A stretch of DNA of 64,000 nt from Flaviflexus massiliensis. Its GTDB lineage: Bacteria > Actinomycetota > Actinomycetes > Actinomycetales > Actinomycetaceae. Of this stretch, positions 9,500 to 18,023 are shown piece by piece; the first letter of the stretch is position 1, and each line of letters starts with the position of its first letter. The stretch is from assembly GCF_001375495.1 (NCBI RefSeq), contig NZ_LN831056.1, positions 277,642-341,641 on the forward strand, written 5' to 3'. Made by a program: the position numbers and the translations under genes. Under the pieces are notes generated by a model. That model did no database searches. It saw only the letters and a program-made list of their open reading frames with translations, and was not told the DNA's origin.

Positions 9500-10925
9500 G
9501 GTCAAGTCCCTTTGAGTGGTGTGGCGGGTTTTCCTTCGTTTTGTTGGTTTGGGGGTTAGGCGCTGAGTTCCAGAGGTTCGTCGTTCACCTCGATCCCGTT
9601 GTCGTCTACGGTTTGGAAGCGGCTTCGGGTGAGGACATCGAGGCTGAGGTAGCGGCGGCCTTCAGCCCATTCATCAGTCTGCTCGGCAAGGACCGCACCG
9701 ACCAGGCGGATGATCGCGTCCCGGTTGGGGAAGATCCCCACCGAATCGGTACGGCGACGGATTTCACGGTTGAGGCGTTCATTGGGGTTGTTGGACCAGA
9801 TCTGGGCCCACACCGGGCTCGGAAAGGCAGTGAAGGCAAGGATGTCCGCCCGAGCAGCGTCTAGGTGATCGTGCACGGCAGGGAGTCTCTCGCCCACGTC
9901 ATCTAAGAGCCGGTCGAACTGGGCGTGCACGCTGGCCGCGTCGGGCTGGTCATAGACCGAGTGCAGCATCGCTTTGACTGCTGGCCAGTAGCTCTTGGGT
10001 GTCACGCTCATCAGATTCGCGGCGTCATGGGTCCGGCACCGCTGCCACGAGGCGCCCGGCAGGTTTGCTGCGATCGCCTGTACCAGGCCCGGGTGAGCAT
10101 CAGAAGTCACCAGTCGGACCCCGGTCAGGCCACGGGCAACCAGGTCAGCAAAGAAGCTGTTCCAGGCAGTGCCGGTCTCTGACGTTGCTACACGTAATCC
10201 CATGACTTCACGCCTACCATCAGCGTTGACACCGGTAGCGATGAGGACGACCGCGTTAATCACACGCCCGCCCTCGCGCACTTTCATCGTGAGCGCATCA
10301 GCAGCGACGAACGTGAACGGACCGGCCTGATCCAAAGGTCGGTGGCGGAACTGGTCCACGTGTTCATCCAGGTCTGCGGCCATGCGTGAGACCTGCGATT
10401 TCGATAGGGAATGGATGCCGAGGGTTTTCACGAGCTTGTCCATCCGCCGAGTGCTTACGCCGGCGAGGTAGCAGTCAGCAACAACGGTGATCAGTGCTGT
10501 TTCGGCTCGTTTTCTGCGTTCGAGGAGCCAGTCAGGGAAATAGGTGCCAGCCCGCAGCTTAGGGACGGCGACGTCGATGGTGCCCACCCTGGTGTCTAAG
10601 GGGCGGTGGCGGTAGCCATTGCGCTGGGTGATCCGGTCGGGGCTGGGTTTACCGTATTCGGCTCCGACCACGGCATCCGCGTCGGCTGAGAGCAGGGCGT
10701 TGATCATGGTTTGAAGCAGGTCGCGCATGAGATCTGGAGATGCTTCGGCCAGGGCTTCACTTGGCAGGCCTGCAGGGTCGATAATATGAGGAGCGGTCAT
10801 CGTGGTGATGTCCTTTCGAGTGAGAAGTAGAAGGCTTTCTCGAAGGACTCCGACGGTGACCGCGTCCATGTCAGCAACGACGCACACGATCACCGTGCGG
10901 TTACACCACTCTAAGGGGCACTACT
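9500..10925 (-). mobile_element. IS256-family element, older copy
   Basis: The left end GGTCAAGTCCC followed by a TGGTGTGGCGG stretch matches the right-end inverted repeat of the two newer IS copies in this window. The right end (about 10899-10925, GGTTACACCACTCTAAGGGG) is a weaker match to their other end. The flanks (AGATTATC before, ATGCGGGG after) are not duplicated, so the target repeat has eroded or one side was lost. It carries one transposase gene and sits between a dead membrane gene and a protease gene lacking its start. Confidence 0.75.
9556..10800 (-). CDS. IS256-family transposase (Mutator type)
   Basis: A 414-residue DDE transposase. The chosen start, MTAPHIIDPAG, aligns with that of the other two transposases in the window (MTAAPHSIDPAT); the frame is open further upstream. 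Catalytic-region motifs are visible: AADALTMKVREGGRV, VTSDAHPGL and IWSNNPNERLNREIRRRTD, holding the expected D, D and E. It is clearly a homologue, not a copy, of the 13551 and 36662 genes (about two thirds identical by eye). The frame is intact, so it may still be active. Confidence 0.9.
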   Translation of the reverse strand: MTAPHIIDPAGLPSEALAEASPDLMRDLLQTMINALLSADADAVVGAEYGKPSPDRITQRNGYRHRPLDTRVGTIDVAVPKLRAGTYFPDWLLERRKRAETALITVVADCYLAGVSTRRMDKLVKTLGIHSLSKSQVSRMAADLDEHVDQFRHRPLDQAGPFTFVAADALTMKVREGGRVINAVVLIATGVNADGRREVMGLRVATSETGTAWNSFFADLVARGLTGVRLVTSDAHPGLVQAIAANLPGASWQRCRTHDAANLMSVTPKSYWPAVKAMLHSVYDQPDAASVHAQFDRLLDDVGERLPAVHDHLDAARADILAFTAFPSPVWAQIWSNNPNERLNREIRRRTDSVGIFPNRDAIIRLVGAVLAEQTDEWAEGRRYLSLDVLTRSRFQTVDDNGIEVNDEPLELSA

Positions 10926-11671
10926 ATGCGGGGCGTCCGCTTCGCTCTGGAGTCACCGTGAGCTTGCCAGGTGGCAGGATTTCATCTGCAGGTTTCACCG
11001 CGACCGCAGCTGACGGTAGTCGCTGGCTCATCACGACTTTTCATGAAAATGGTGGCAAGAATGCGAGTATTGTCGGCCAAACCGTTAAGCATGGCGAGCA
11101 ATATATAGGGAAAGTTCGAGAGTCACACAAAATTGAACCAACTGGTGTTGATTGGACACGCGTTCGAATTAGCAACCCGTACTGGCTCGGAGGCTCGAAG
11201 GGATGGCTTTCAGGGCCAACCCGAACTTTTGCTGGTATTGCCCGTGATGGGGGCCCGGAGATGGTCTTGCTCAACAATAGTCCCGTTGGCGTCTATTATT
11301 ACACTGCCGGTAGCGTGGGGGTAGCAAGAGGAGATGTAGTATGCCTCCATGCTCGTCGAACTCGTTCGGGTGACATGTGCGGGACAGTGGGAGGCTATCC
11401 AGGAGGAGTCCTCGGACCCCGGGTGAGGGTAGATAATTATGATGCGTGCCGCGGTGACTCCGGAGGTGGATGGGTCTATAAGAATCCCCAAGGGTATCGC
11501 GTCGCAGTTGGGATACATAAGGGTGGTAAGGAGCTTTGTCCGTTAGTTACTGGCGGTTCAGCAAATAGTGGATCTGGTCACTCTATTTTTACTAAGATCA
11601 GCGCAATCCATCTCTATATGGATGCTACCGCAGGTCAAAATTTCAGGATCGATACGAGACAGGTGCCATGA
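10926..11671 (+). pseudogene. Trypsin-like serine protease, 5' end removed by the IS
   Basis: The remaining reading frame codes for most of a chymotrypsin-fold (S1) protease: His in LITTFHENG, Asp in GVDWTRVRIS, and the nucleophile in ACRGDSGGGWVY, followed by GYRVAVGIHKGG. The signal peptide and first strand are missing because the IS256-family end lies just upstream; an open frame runs back into the IS but adds only IS sequence. Without a signal peptide it should not be secreted. It overlaps the next gene by four bases (ATGA), so the pair was an operon encoding a secreted protease and a lipoprotein. Confidence 0.7.
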
Positions 11672-12129
11672 TGAAGTTGCAACAGGTTGTGCTAGCCGGG
11701 ATGATCGGTATTGCTCTGGTCGCTTGTTCTTCATCTCCCGAAGTTCTCAACTATAAAACGGGACCTAAGAAGCTCTCTCAGGCTAAGGTTGGGGATGAAT
11801 TCGCTCTTGAGCATATTGCGCTCAGCTACGAGGATGATGCGGATGCTATGGAGCTCTGCTACTCGGTTGACGAGTCCGGTTTTGGAACTGAAGATGAGAT
11901 CATGCCCGAGGACTTTCTGACTGAATGTAGTTGGCCGGATTTGCTGATTCCGGTCCCGGAGAATTACGACTTCGAGGGCAATGGATTTACTCGCAAGGAC
12001 GTTGGCAATGATAGTCTTCCGTCCGGTTGGGATAGGGGGGCGGATGTCACCGTGAAGATCACGGATACGTCGGGTACCATCCCCGAGGCCGAGATCACCA
12101 GCCTGACCGATCCCACGCGGGACTGGTGA
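11668..12129 (+). CDS. Small acidic lipoprotein next to the protease remnant
   Basis: A 153-residue protein with a lipoprotein signal (MMKLQQVVLAGMIGIALVAC, lipobox LVAC then SSS). The mature part is strongly acidic with many D and E and no family I recognise. Its start overlaps the protease stop, so translation was coupled; a role as a partner, inhibitor or surface anchor of the protease is a guess. With the upstream IS insertion it may have lost its promoter. Confidence 0.6.
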   Translation: MMKLQQVVLAGMIGIALVACSSSPEVLNYKTGPKKLSQAKVGDEFALEHIALSYEDDADAMELCYSVDESGFGTEDEIMPEDFLTECSWPDLLIPVPENYDFEGNGFTRKDVGNDSLPSGWDRGADVTVKITDTSGTIPEAEITSLTDPTRDW

Positions 12130-12200
12130 CCTGTGGGTCCCGGTAACTGTCTACGGCCTATTCACTGTACTTCCCGCCAGATTGTCATCGCTTAACAGTC

Positions 12201-12255
12201 GTGGGCCTCCAGCTGGATGCGAGCATAACGCTCATATATCTTGCTGGAGGCCCAC
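12201..12255. repeat. 13-bp perfect inverted repeat with nested hairpin
   Basis: GTGGGCCTCCAGC (12201-12213) pairs with GCTGGAGGCCCAC (12243-12255). The 29-nt loop contains a further small hairpin, GAGC-ATAAC-GCTC. It lies between the 3' ends of the lipoprotein and resolvase genes. It could be a bidirectional terminator or a recombination site. Confidence 0.6.
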
Positions 12256-12385
12256 ATTTCCAACTCAAGATGACTCTGGTCACCAAGGAAGAATGTGCTC
12301 GTGGTCTGCGCCGCATATAAAGGCTATAGGTCAAAATTGGTGTCTTGCTGAATTTGTAGTTGACTTGACCCTCCATGGGCTCATG

Positions 12386-12964
12386 CTAGCTACCGTTTGT
12401 ATCTGGCTGTTCTAAAGCGGATAAACGTCGATGTATTGTTGTTTTGGAGACACCGAATTTTTTGGCGAGCATTAATAATGATGCTCCTTCTTCTTGGAGT
12501 CTGCGGGCTAAATCAATCTCAATGAGGCTCATGACTTCTGGTCGGCCGAGCTTCTTGCCTCTCTGTTTTGCTGCTTCAAGCCCTGCCATGGTTCGTTCTC
12601 GGTTGAGTGACCGTTCCATTTGAGCCATGGCTGCGAAGACATGAAAGATAAACTCCCCACCGGGAGTCGTTGTATCGAGCGGCTCGGTGAGAGACCTGAA
12701 GGAGATTCTGCGATCTCCGAGCCCCGCCATAATTGTCGCCAGGTGGGAGAGTGATCGGCCAACGCGATCGATCTTCCACGCGACGAGAGTGTCTCCAGGG
12801 CGGAGGTATTCTAAGCATTTATCAAGCCCGGGCCGGGACGCCTTACCGCCTGACACGGTGTCGGTGAAAATCTTGTCGCATCCATCCTGTTCGAGTGCAT
12901 CAATTTGCAAATCGAGAGACTGTGAGGCTGTCGAAACGCGAGCATATCCAATGTATGAACTCAA
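12386..12964 (-). CDS. Serine resolvase/invertase (Tn3 resolvase / Pin-like)
   Basis: A 192-residue small serine recombinase. The catalytic serine lies in IGYARVSTASQSLDLQ (about residue 11), followed by family motifs GGKASRPGLDKCLEYLRPGD, KIDRVGRSLSHL and AMAQMERSLNRERT, and a C-terminal helix-turn-helix (LAKKFGVSKTTIHRRL). The length is complete. The start is TTG 12964, which overlaps the stop of the upstream membrane-protein gene (TTGA). It would resolve or invert DNA at a nearby site, probably a relic of a plasmid or transposon. Confidence 0.88.
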   Translation of the reverse strand: MSSYIGYARVSTASQSLDLQIDALEQDGCDKIFTDTVSGGKASRPGLDKCLEYLRPGDTLVAWKIDRVGRSLSHLATIMAGLGDRRISFRSLTEPLDTTTPGGEFIFHVFAAMAQMERSLNRERTMAGLEAAKQRGKKLGRPEVMSLIEIDLARRLQEEGASLLMLAKKFGVSKTTIHRRLSALEQPDTNGS

Positions 12965-13305
12965 AATCTGCGCAGTCCTAGGAAGAGAAAGAAAAGCATA
13001 AAAGCACCTGTGAAGAGAAAAAGCTTAGCAAGCGCTTTCACGAGTCCGAGAGGGGCCTGTCCGTAGTTCCCGCGATACTTCCAAGCCACCCACGTTGTAC
13101 GAAGCCATAAGACGAGAAGGATGTTGGCGAGTTTTGTATTGACGACTGCCAGGGCGAGAACAACAGAGGGAAGTAGACAGAGAATGCTTCCCGCGATGAT
13201 AAAGCCCTTGAGGTTGAGGACTCGTTGCTGATCAGGGGAGAGTTCATGCCATTCAAGGCGTGGTGGTGGTTCATAAACGGGTCCGACCTGGTAACGCTCA
13301 TCCAT
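12961..13305 (-). CDS. Small membrane protein upstream of the resolvase
   Basis: A 114-residue protein with a soluble N-terminus (MDERYQVGPVYEPPPRLEWH) and three hydrophobic segments (about residues 33-55, 60-72 and 92-110). I recognise no family. A strong AAAGGAGG site precedes ATG 13305. Its stop codon overlaps the TTG start of the resolvase, so both are made from one message. Confidence 0.6.
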   Translation of the reverse strand: MDERYQVGPVYEPPPRLEWHELSPDQQRVLNLKGFIIAGSILCLLPSVVLALAVVNTKLANILLVLWLRTTWVAWKYRGNYGQAPLGLVKALAKLFLFTGAFMLFFLFLGLRRF

Positions 13306-13423
13306 TGCTGTACCTCCTTTATGGAACGGGTTTATGGAACTCAGTACAGGTGTATGGGTGACAGATTCTCTTGATTTTCTGAATATTGGTGGGACGTTTC
13401 GTAAAGGGTCGTTTGTGGAACGA

Positions 13424-13431
13424 GTGCGTGG
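13424..13431. repeat. Left target-site duplication of IS copy at 13432
   Basis: GTGCGTGG occurs directly before the IS and again at 14856-14863 directly after it. Eight bases is the usual IS256-family duplication. Confidence 0.85.
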
Positions 13432-14855
13432 GGTTGCGTCCCTTAGTGTGGTGTAACGCTTTCTGATGGTGGGCCTTGGGAAATATTGGGGCGGCCACCG
13501 TCAGTAACCTTTCGACTCAACTACCACATCTCACCGAAAGGCACGTAACGATGACCGCTGCTCCGCATTCTATCGACCCTGCAACCTATCTGGACGATCT
13601 GCTGGCACAGGCTTCCCCGGATCTGATGCGTCAGATGCTGCAAGGGTTTATCAACCAGATCCTCTCCGCCCAGGCTGATACCGTCTGCGGGGCTGAATAC
13701 GGCGTCGCTTCTGCTGAGCGGGTCAACCACCGTAACGGGTACCGTCACCGAGACCTCGACACCCGGGTCGGCACGATCGATGTGGCGGTACCGAAGCTGC
13801 GCCACGGCGCGTTCTTCCCGGACTGGCTGTTAGAGCGACGTTCACGGGCCGAACGAGCCTTATCGACTGTGATCGCGACCTGCTACCTCAAAGGGGTTTC
13901 CACCCGTAGGATGAATGACCTGGTGGCAACACTTGGGATTTCCAACATGTCGAAATCCCAAGTATCGCGCATGTCGGAAGAACTCGACGAGATGGTCGCA
14001 GACTTCAAAAACCGCCCACTCGATCCCGGCGGGTACGCCTACCTGTCCTGCGACGCATTGACGATCAAAGTGCGCGAAGGCGGCCGGGTGGTCAAATGCT
14101 CCGTACTTTTGGCCACCGGTGTTAACGCTGACGGGTACCGCGAAATGCTCGGCATACATGTCGCCACTGCGGAATCCAACGCATCGTGGAAAGGCTTCTT
14201 CCAGGACTTAAAAGCCCGCGGGCTTTGTGGTGTCTTCCTTATAACCAGTGACGCCCACGAAGGCATCCAGCACGCCATTTCTGAAGTGCTGCCTGATGCG
14301 TCGTGGCAGCGGTGCCGCACCCACTTCGCGAAAAACCTCTACGAAAAGGTCCCGAAGACACAGTGGCCGATGGTCTCTGCGATGTTCCAGACCATCTTCC
14401 AGCAACCCGATGCCTCATCTACTTGGGGACAAGCCCGGGAGGTCGTCGACTTGTTGGAGCCGAAATTCCCGCAGGTTGCGGCCTATCTGGAGGAGTCGCT
14501 TGATGAGGTGTTGGCGTTTACCGCAGCGCCGAAACCAGTCTGGACGAAGGTGTGGTCGAACAACCCCACCGAGCGGTTAAACAGGGAGATCCGCCGGCGC
14601 ACCGATGTCGTGGGCATCTTCCCGAACCGCGAATCCATCATCCGGCTTGTCGGTGCGGTTCTTGCCGAGCAACACGACGATTGGATCCAACAAAAGCGCT
14701 ACATGTCACTGTCCGCACTCGAACACACCAAACACCTCATGCACCACCCAGGAGGTGATCATGGCGACCAACACCAGCTAACCGCCTAACCCAAAACCCC
14801 GAACTTCATACCGAGCCGAAAGCTAGACCGCTACACCACTACACGGGACTTGACC
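13432..14855 (+). mobile_element. IS256-family insertion sequence, complete copy 1
   Basis: A 1424-bp element with terminal inverted repeats: left GGTTGCGTCCCTTAGTG, right (reverse strand) GGTCAAGTCCCGTGTAG, both followed by a TGGTGTA stretch. It is flanked by 8-bp duplications GTGCGTGG. It carries one transposase gene and appears identical to the copy at 36543-37966, which points to recent movement. Confidence 0.93.
13551..14789 (+). CDS. IS256-family transposase, copy 1
   Basis: A 412-residue Mutator-type DDE transposase. ATG 13551 follows GAAAGG at 13536, chosen over an in-frame GTG at 13476 that lies in leader sequence. Motifs: SCDALTIKVREGGRV, ITSDAHEGIQ and VWSNNPTERLNREIRRRTD. The frame is intact and the protein matches that of the second copy over its whole length. 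Confidence 0.94.
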   Translation: MTAAPHSIDPATYLDDLLAQASPDLMRQMLQGFINQILSAQADTVCGAEYGVASAERVNHRNGYRHRDLDTRVGTIDVAVPKLRHGAFFPDWLLERRSRAERALSTVIATCYLKGVSTRRMNDLVATLGISNMSKSQVSRMSEELDEMVADFKNRPLDPGGYAYLSCDALTIKVREGGRVVKCSVLLATGVNADGYREMLGIHVATAESNASWKGFFQDLKARGLCGVFLITSDAHEGIQHAISEVLPDASWQRCRTHFAKNLYEKVPKTQWPMVSAMFQTIFQQPDASSTWGQAREVVDLLEPKFPQVAAYLEESLDEVLAFTAAPKPVWTKVWSNNPTERLNREIRRRTDVVGIFPNRESIIRLVGAVLAEQHDDWIQQKRYMSLSALEHTKHLMHHPGGDHGDQHQLTA

Positions 14856-14863
14856 GTGCGTGG
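14856..14863. repeat. Right target-site duplication of IS copy at 13432
   Basis: GTGCGTGG, identical to 13424-13431. Confidence 0.85.
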
Positions 14864-14933
14864 GCCGTGTGCACGGTGCGCAATGGCATGCACATAGCAG
14901 GCATCCGCCAATATTTTGAGAAAGGACAAGAAG

Positions 14934-15053
14934 ATGACTGATGCCGAAGCGATCCTGGCAGCCCACCAAGACATAGTCGAGACACTCCTGGAACGGATCG
15001 AGGTGCTTGAGCGGCGTGTGGCCGACCTAGAACAGGAACGGCGTGAAAACTGA
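14934..15053 (+). CDS. 39-residue coiled-coil peptide upstream of the ArdC-like gene
   Basis: Begins MTDAEAILAAHQDIVE and is one heptad-rich helix with L, I and V at regular spacing and many E and R. An AAAGGA site lies 7 bases upstream, and the stop overlaps the ATG of the next gene (TGATG), so it is very likely translated. Similar tiny coiled-coil genes precede ArdC-type genes on actinobacterial plasmids and integrative elements. Function unknown. Confidence 0.6.
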   Translation: MTDAEAILAAHQDIVETLLERIEVLERRVADLEQERREN

Positions 15054-15586
15054 TGGGTGCCTCGCGCGATGAATATCTTGCCCGGCAACGTCAACAGTTA
15101 GAAGATCTCCATTCGATAATCGCTGATGAGATCAACCGAGTATCAACCGGGGCTGAATGGCAGGACATGGTCCGGACGGCCGCGAAATTCCATCAGTATA
15201 GTTTCCGCAATGCGCTTCTGATCTTGGTGCAAAGTCATGGGAAGGCAACGTTGCCGGCATCCTATACAACGTGGAAGAAGCTCAATCGATATGTGCGTAA
15301 GGGTGAGAAGGGACTGCGGATTCTCGCCCCAGTTATTCGACGAAGCCCTTTTGATCGGGAAACACAACAACGATTGACGAAGGATGAAGCGAAAAAACGG
15401 CCGCCGGGATCTGTGATCTGGCGATCTGATGTGGTGAGCGTGAAACCTGTTTCGGTGTTTGATGTCTCCCAAACAGAAGGAAAGCCGTTACCGCAACCTC
15501 CAGAGCCGGTGTTCCTGGAGGGCGGAGTCCCTGACGGGCTCCAGGACAAACTCCCGTCGATCGTATTACTTAGTCTTGAGTGTTGA
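15053..15586 (+). pseudogene. ArdC-type antirestriction / ssDNA-binding protein, 3' truncated
   Basis: The 177-residue product has the ArdC N-terminal (DUF1738-type) domain: EWQDMVRTAAKFHQYSFRNA, TWKKLNRYVRKGEKG and RILAPVIRR. Full proteins of this group continue with a metallopeptidase-like region of 100 or more residues. Here the frame leaves family sequence at about 15560 (after VPDGLQDKLPSIV) where an IS3 remnant begins, and stops soon after. ArdC-type proteins protect incoming conjugative DNA, so this is a relic of a conjugative or integrative element. Confidence 0.7.
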
Positions 15587-16647
15587 CCAGAATGACTTAG
15601 TCATCGCATTTACGAAGCACACGGTGTAACGGCCAACGGACTGGGCAATGCCCAAGTCCCAGCAGACATCCCCGAGTTGCTCACTAATGGCCTTGTGTTC
15701 CATGATTGGCGTGGAACACAAGGCCATCAGCAACGTCACCGCGGAGCGTGTGCGCTATCCGCAGGGCCCTTCGGCCGGGGAAGCATCTTGAACGCTATCG
15801 AAAGCCCATCCCAACATGCGGCGGGAATACCCATCTCGGATGACACTCAAGCACACTCGGTCCTCGCCGTTGAGCAGGTAGGTAATATCCGACAGTCAAA
15901 CCTTGTCAAGCTCACCGGCATCAAACATGTGCTCGACCAGGTCAGGGAGCGTGGATTTACGCTCGGATGGAATCGTTGTCACCGGGACAAAGGCGCGTGG
16001 CGAGATCCCTTCAAACCCCATCAGACCCATCCGTTTGGCCACGGCCTTCCGGTTAAGACCAATGCCGTAGCGTCCGGCTGGTTCTGCGGCGATCCGCATG
16101 GACCCATAAGTCTCACCGGCATTCGATCAGATCTTGTGGATCTTGCGATCACCGTCGTCGTAGCATGCTTCCCGGTCATCTTTGCCTGATAGTCGGTGCT
16201 GCTGCTTACGGGCCCGCGTGTAGCATCTGGGCCGAGACAGCTTCAACAGATGTGCCATACGTTTGATGCTGTAGTTCGCCTTCTCCTGCTGTATTAGTTC
16301 GAACTTTTCTGTTCGCGTTGCTTCGCAGAAGGGTGTCGCTTTGACAAAAAACTCGTTGTCCAATCTGGCCTGTGCCAACTCGCGGCGCAAACGAGCATTC
16401 TCAGCACGAAGATCAGCCGCGCTCATCCCGCCACAGGCACCTCGACGCTACCTCTCATTTTGGCCCACTTGCCCAAAAGTCCAGGAACGACACCAATTCC
16501 CCTTGCCACATGAGCAATCGGACGCTCGGAGTCAATAAACTAGATTCACGGCTTCACTCCGATACTCCGGTGTGAACTTCTTGCGTTGCTGACTCACAAT
16601 GAACATCCTTTCCTACAGACACGACATCTGTACAAGTAGGGTGTCCA
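15566..16647 (-). mobile_element. IS3-family remnant (degenerate transposase genes)
   Basis: Read on the minus strand from the right end: an IS3-type end TGGACACCCTAC at 16636-16647, an OrfA start (MFIVSQQRKKFTPEYRSEAV) soon broken by a stop, the OrfA/OrfB junction (ENARLRRELAQARLDNEFFV), an OrfB helix-turn-helix part (GIGLNRKAVAKRMGLMGFEG), a core fragment (VWLSDITYLLNGEDRVCLSV) and a C-terminal fragment (AISEQLGDVCWDLGIAQSVG, then FVNAMTKSFWSTLKTK). Stops and frameshifts separate these. The middle of the DDE core is replaced by an inverted repeat, and the distal end is cut at the ArdC-like gene. It cannot transpose by itself. Confidence 0.8.
15687..15727. repeat. 16-bp perfect inverted repeat in the IS3 remnant
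   Basis: ATGGCCTTGTGTTCCA (15687-15702) and its exact complement (15712-15727) surround a 9-nt loop. It sits where the central part of OrfB should be, so it likely arose with a deletion. Confidence 0.75.
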
Positions 16648-16967
16648 CCAAACGAGGATAACCTCATGAGATGGGGTCGCAAGTATATTGTGGTCCCAAC
16701 TTCTATGGGGCACCATCTCAACCAGGCTATTCGCGTCGATGCGATTAGGTCGAGGTTGTCATTCCCCTTCACTAGGATTTGCCTGTGGGAGCCAGCATTC
16801 CTGCGCTTGTTCGACATCGCGTACACAGTAGGATGTCTACGATTTGAGGGCTGGTGGGGCGAAACCTTTGTCCACTTAAGACTGGAGTGGTTGCTGCGAA
16901 CCGTTGCCCTATTCCGGTGTCAGAGTGTGACCGTGACAAACTCGGGCAAACATGGAGAATAGGTCTC

Positions 16968-18023
16968 ATGTTTATTTCCAAGGACCGGAAGAATCTTACC
17001 GCTATCGTCGCTACTTGCGTAGGAGCCGGGCTTGCTCTGAGCGGGTGTAGCGAGGACTCCTCAAATAGCGAAGATGTTGATTCGATGGAAGAAGACTCCA
17101 ATGTTTCGCGGGAGGTTCCGGAGGGCCGTCCGGCGGAGTCCGACTTTTACCAGGACCTGGGGAACGGATACTTTGTTTACGGCGATGGATACGATGATAC
17201 TCCGGACCTTCGAACCCTCTATGTAGCGCATGATGATTTGAATTCCCAACTTGAGCTGGTCGAGGACGGGGTGCTGAAAACCCCGCTTGTACTCGAAGGT
17301 GAGGGCTTTGCTGATGGGGTGACCGATCAGCTCGAGGACGCAATCGTCCTGGCGCACGCCAGTGACGAGGTTCTAGCATTCTCAAACTTCTTCTGGTTCG
17401 TCGATGAACGCGGGAATTTGATTAGCGACTCCGGTGACTTCTCGCCAATCGCCAAGATCCAGTTGAAGGCGGGCGATGACTACATTGATCCGGTGGCAGA
17501 ACCGCAGGTGATTCTTGATGTGGTGAACAGTGACTACTACTTCTCCACCGTTCCTCGTGGCGGGAAGGACGAGAAAACTTTCGAATATGACCCCGACCTG
17601 CCGTTGGGGGATCATGAACCCTTCACATACGACCGTTCGGATGTTGGGCATGGGAACCTGGCTGACTTGGATGAATACCATCTGGCAACGTCATTCTTGA
17701 TCAGCCAAGAGCAAGCGGATGTTGCGGCGGCTAAGCCTCTGTCGTTCCGGCTTGTGATGGAGGATGGGACAACGGTTGACGTTGACCTAGCAAGCATCCT
17801 TGGTGATGACACGACGTATATTGAGGACTTCCGGTACACGGGCAATGACACGTTCAAGGTGCTGGATCCTGGTCTGACCAGTTGGGCAAGCAATGATGAA
17901 ATATTCGATGACGAGTTCGGTACTTCCCAGCGCTATTCAGATATGCAACGAGAACTGGGGCGGCACCAGGCCATTGGTGAGATGATGAGACTCGAGATCG
18001 AAAACCAACCCGAAGACTACTAG
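16968..18023 (+). CDS. Orphan acidic lipoprotein
   Basis: A 351-residue exported lipoprotein. ATG 16968 gives a clean signal (MFISKDRKNLTAIVATCVGA, lipobox LSGC); the frame is open upstream, but that part is not signal-like. A GGAGAA site lies at 16954. The mature protein is very rich in D and E, with no recognised domain, and looks all-beta with repeated hydrophobic strands (VILDVVNSDYYFSTVP, LSFRLVMEDGTTVDVDLA). It stands alone between the IS3 remnant and an empty stretch. Function unknown. Confidence 0.65.
   Translation: MFISKDRKNLTAIVATCVGAGLALSGCSEDSSNSEDVDSMEEDSNVSREVPEGRPAESDFYQDLGNGYFVYGDGYDDTPDLRTLYVAHDDLNSQLELVEDGVLKTPLVLEGEGFADGVTDQLEDAIVLAHASDEVLAFSNFFWFVDERGNLISDSGDFSPIAKIQLKAGDDYIDPVAEPQVILDVVNSDYYFSTVPRGGKDEKTFEYDPDLPLGDHEPFTYDRSDVGHGNLADLDEYHLATSFLISQEQADVAAAKPLSFRLVMEDGTTVDVDLASILGDDTTYIEDFRYTGNDTFKVLDPGLTSWASNDEIFDDEFGTSQRYSDMQRELGRHQAIGEMMRLEIENQPEDY

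Noticed and set aside
12182..12415. 77-codon plus-strand frame between lipoprotein and resolvase genes
   Set aside because: It runs through the inverted repeat and the resolvase 3' end and resembles no protein.
16666..16962. 98-codon frame directly before the orphan lipoprotein
   Set aside because: No ribosome site and no recognisable protein; likely decayed DNA.
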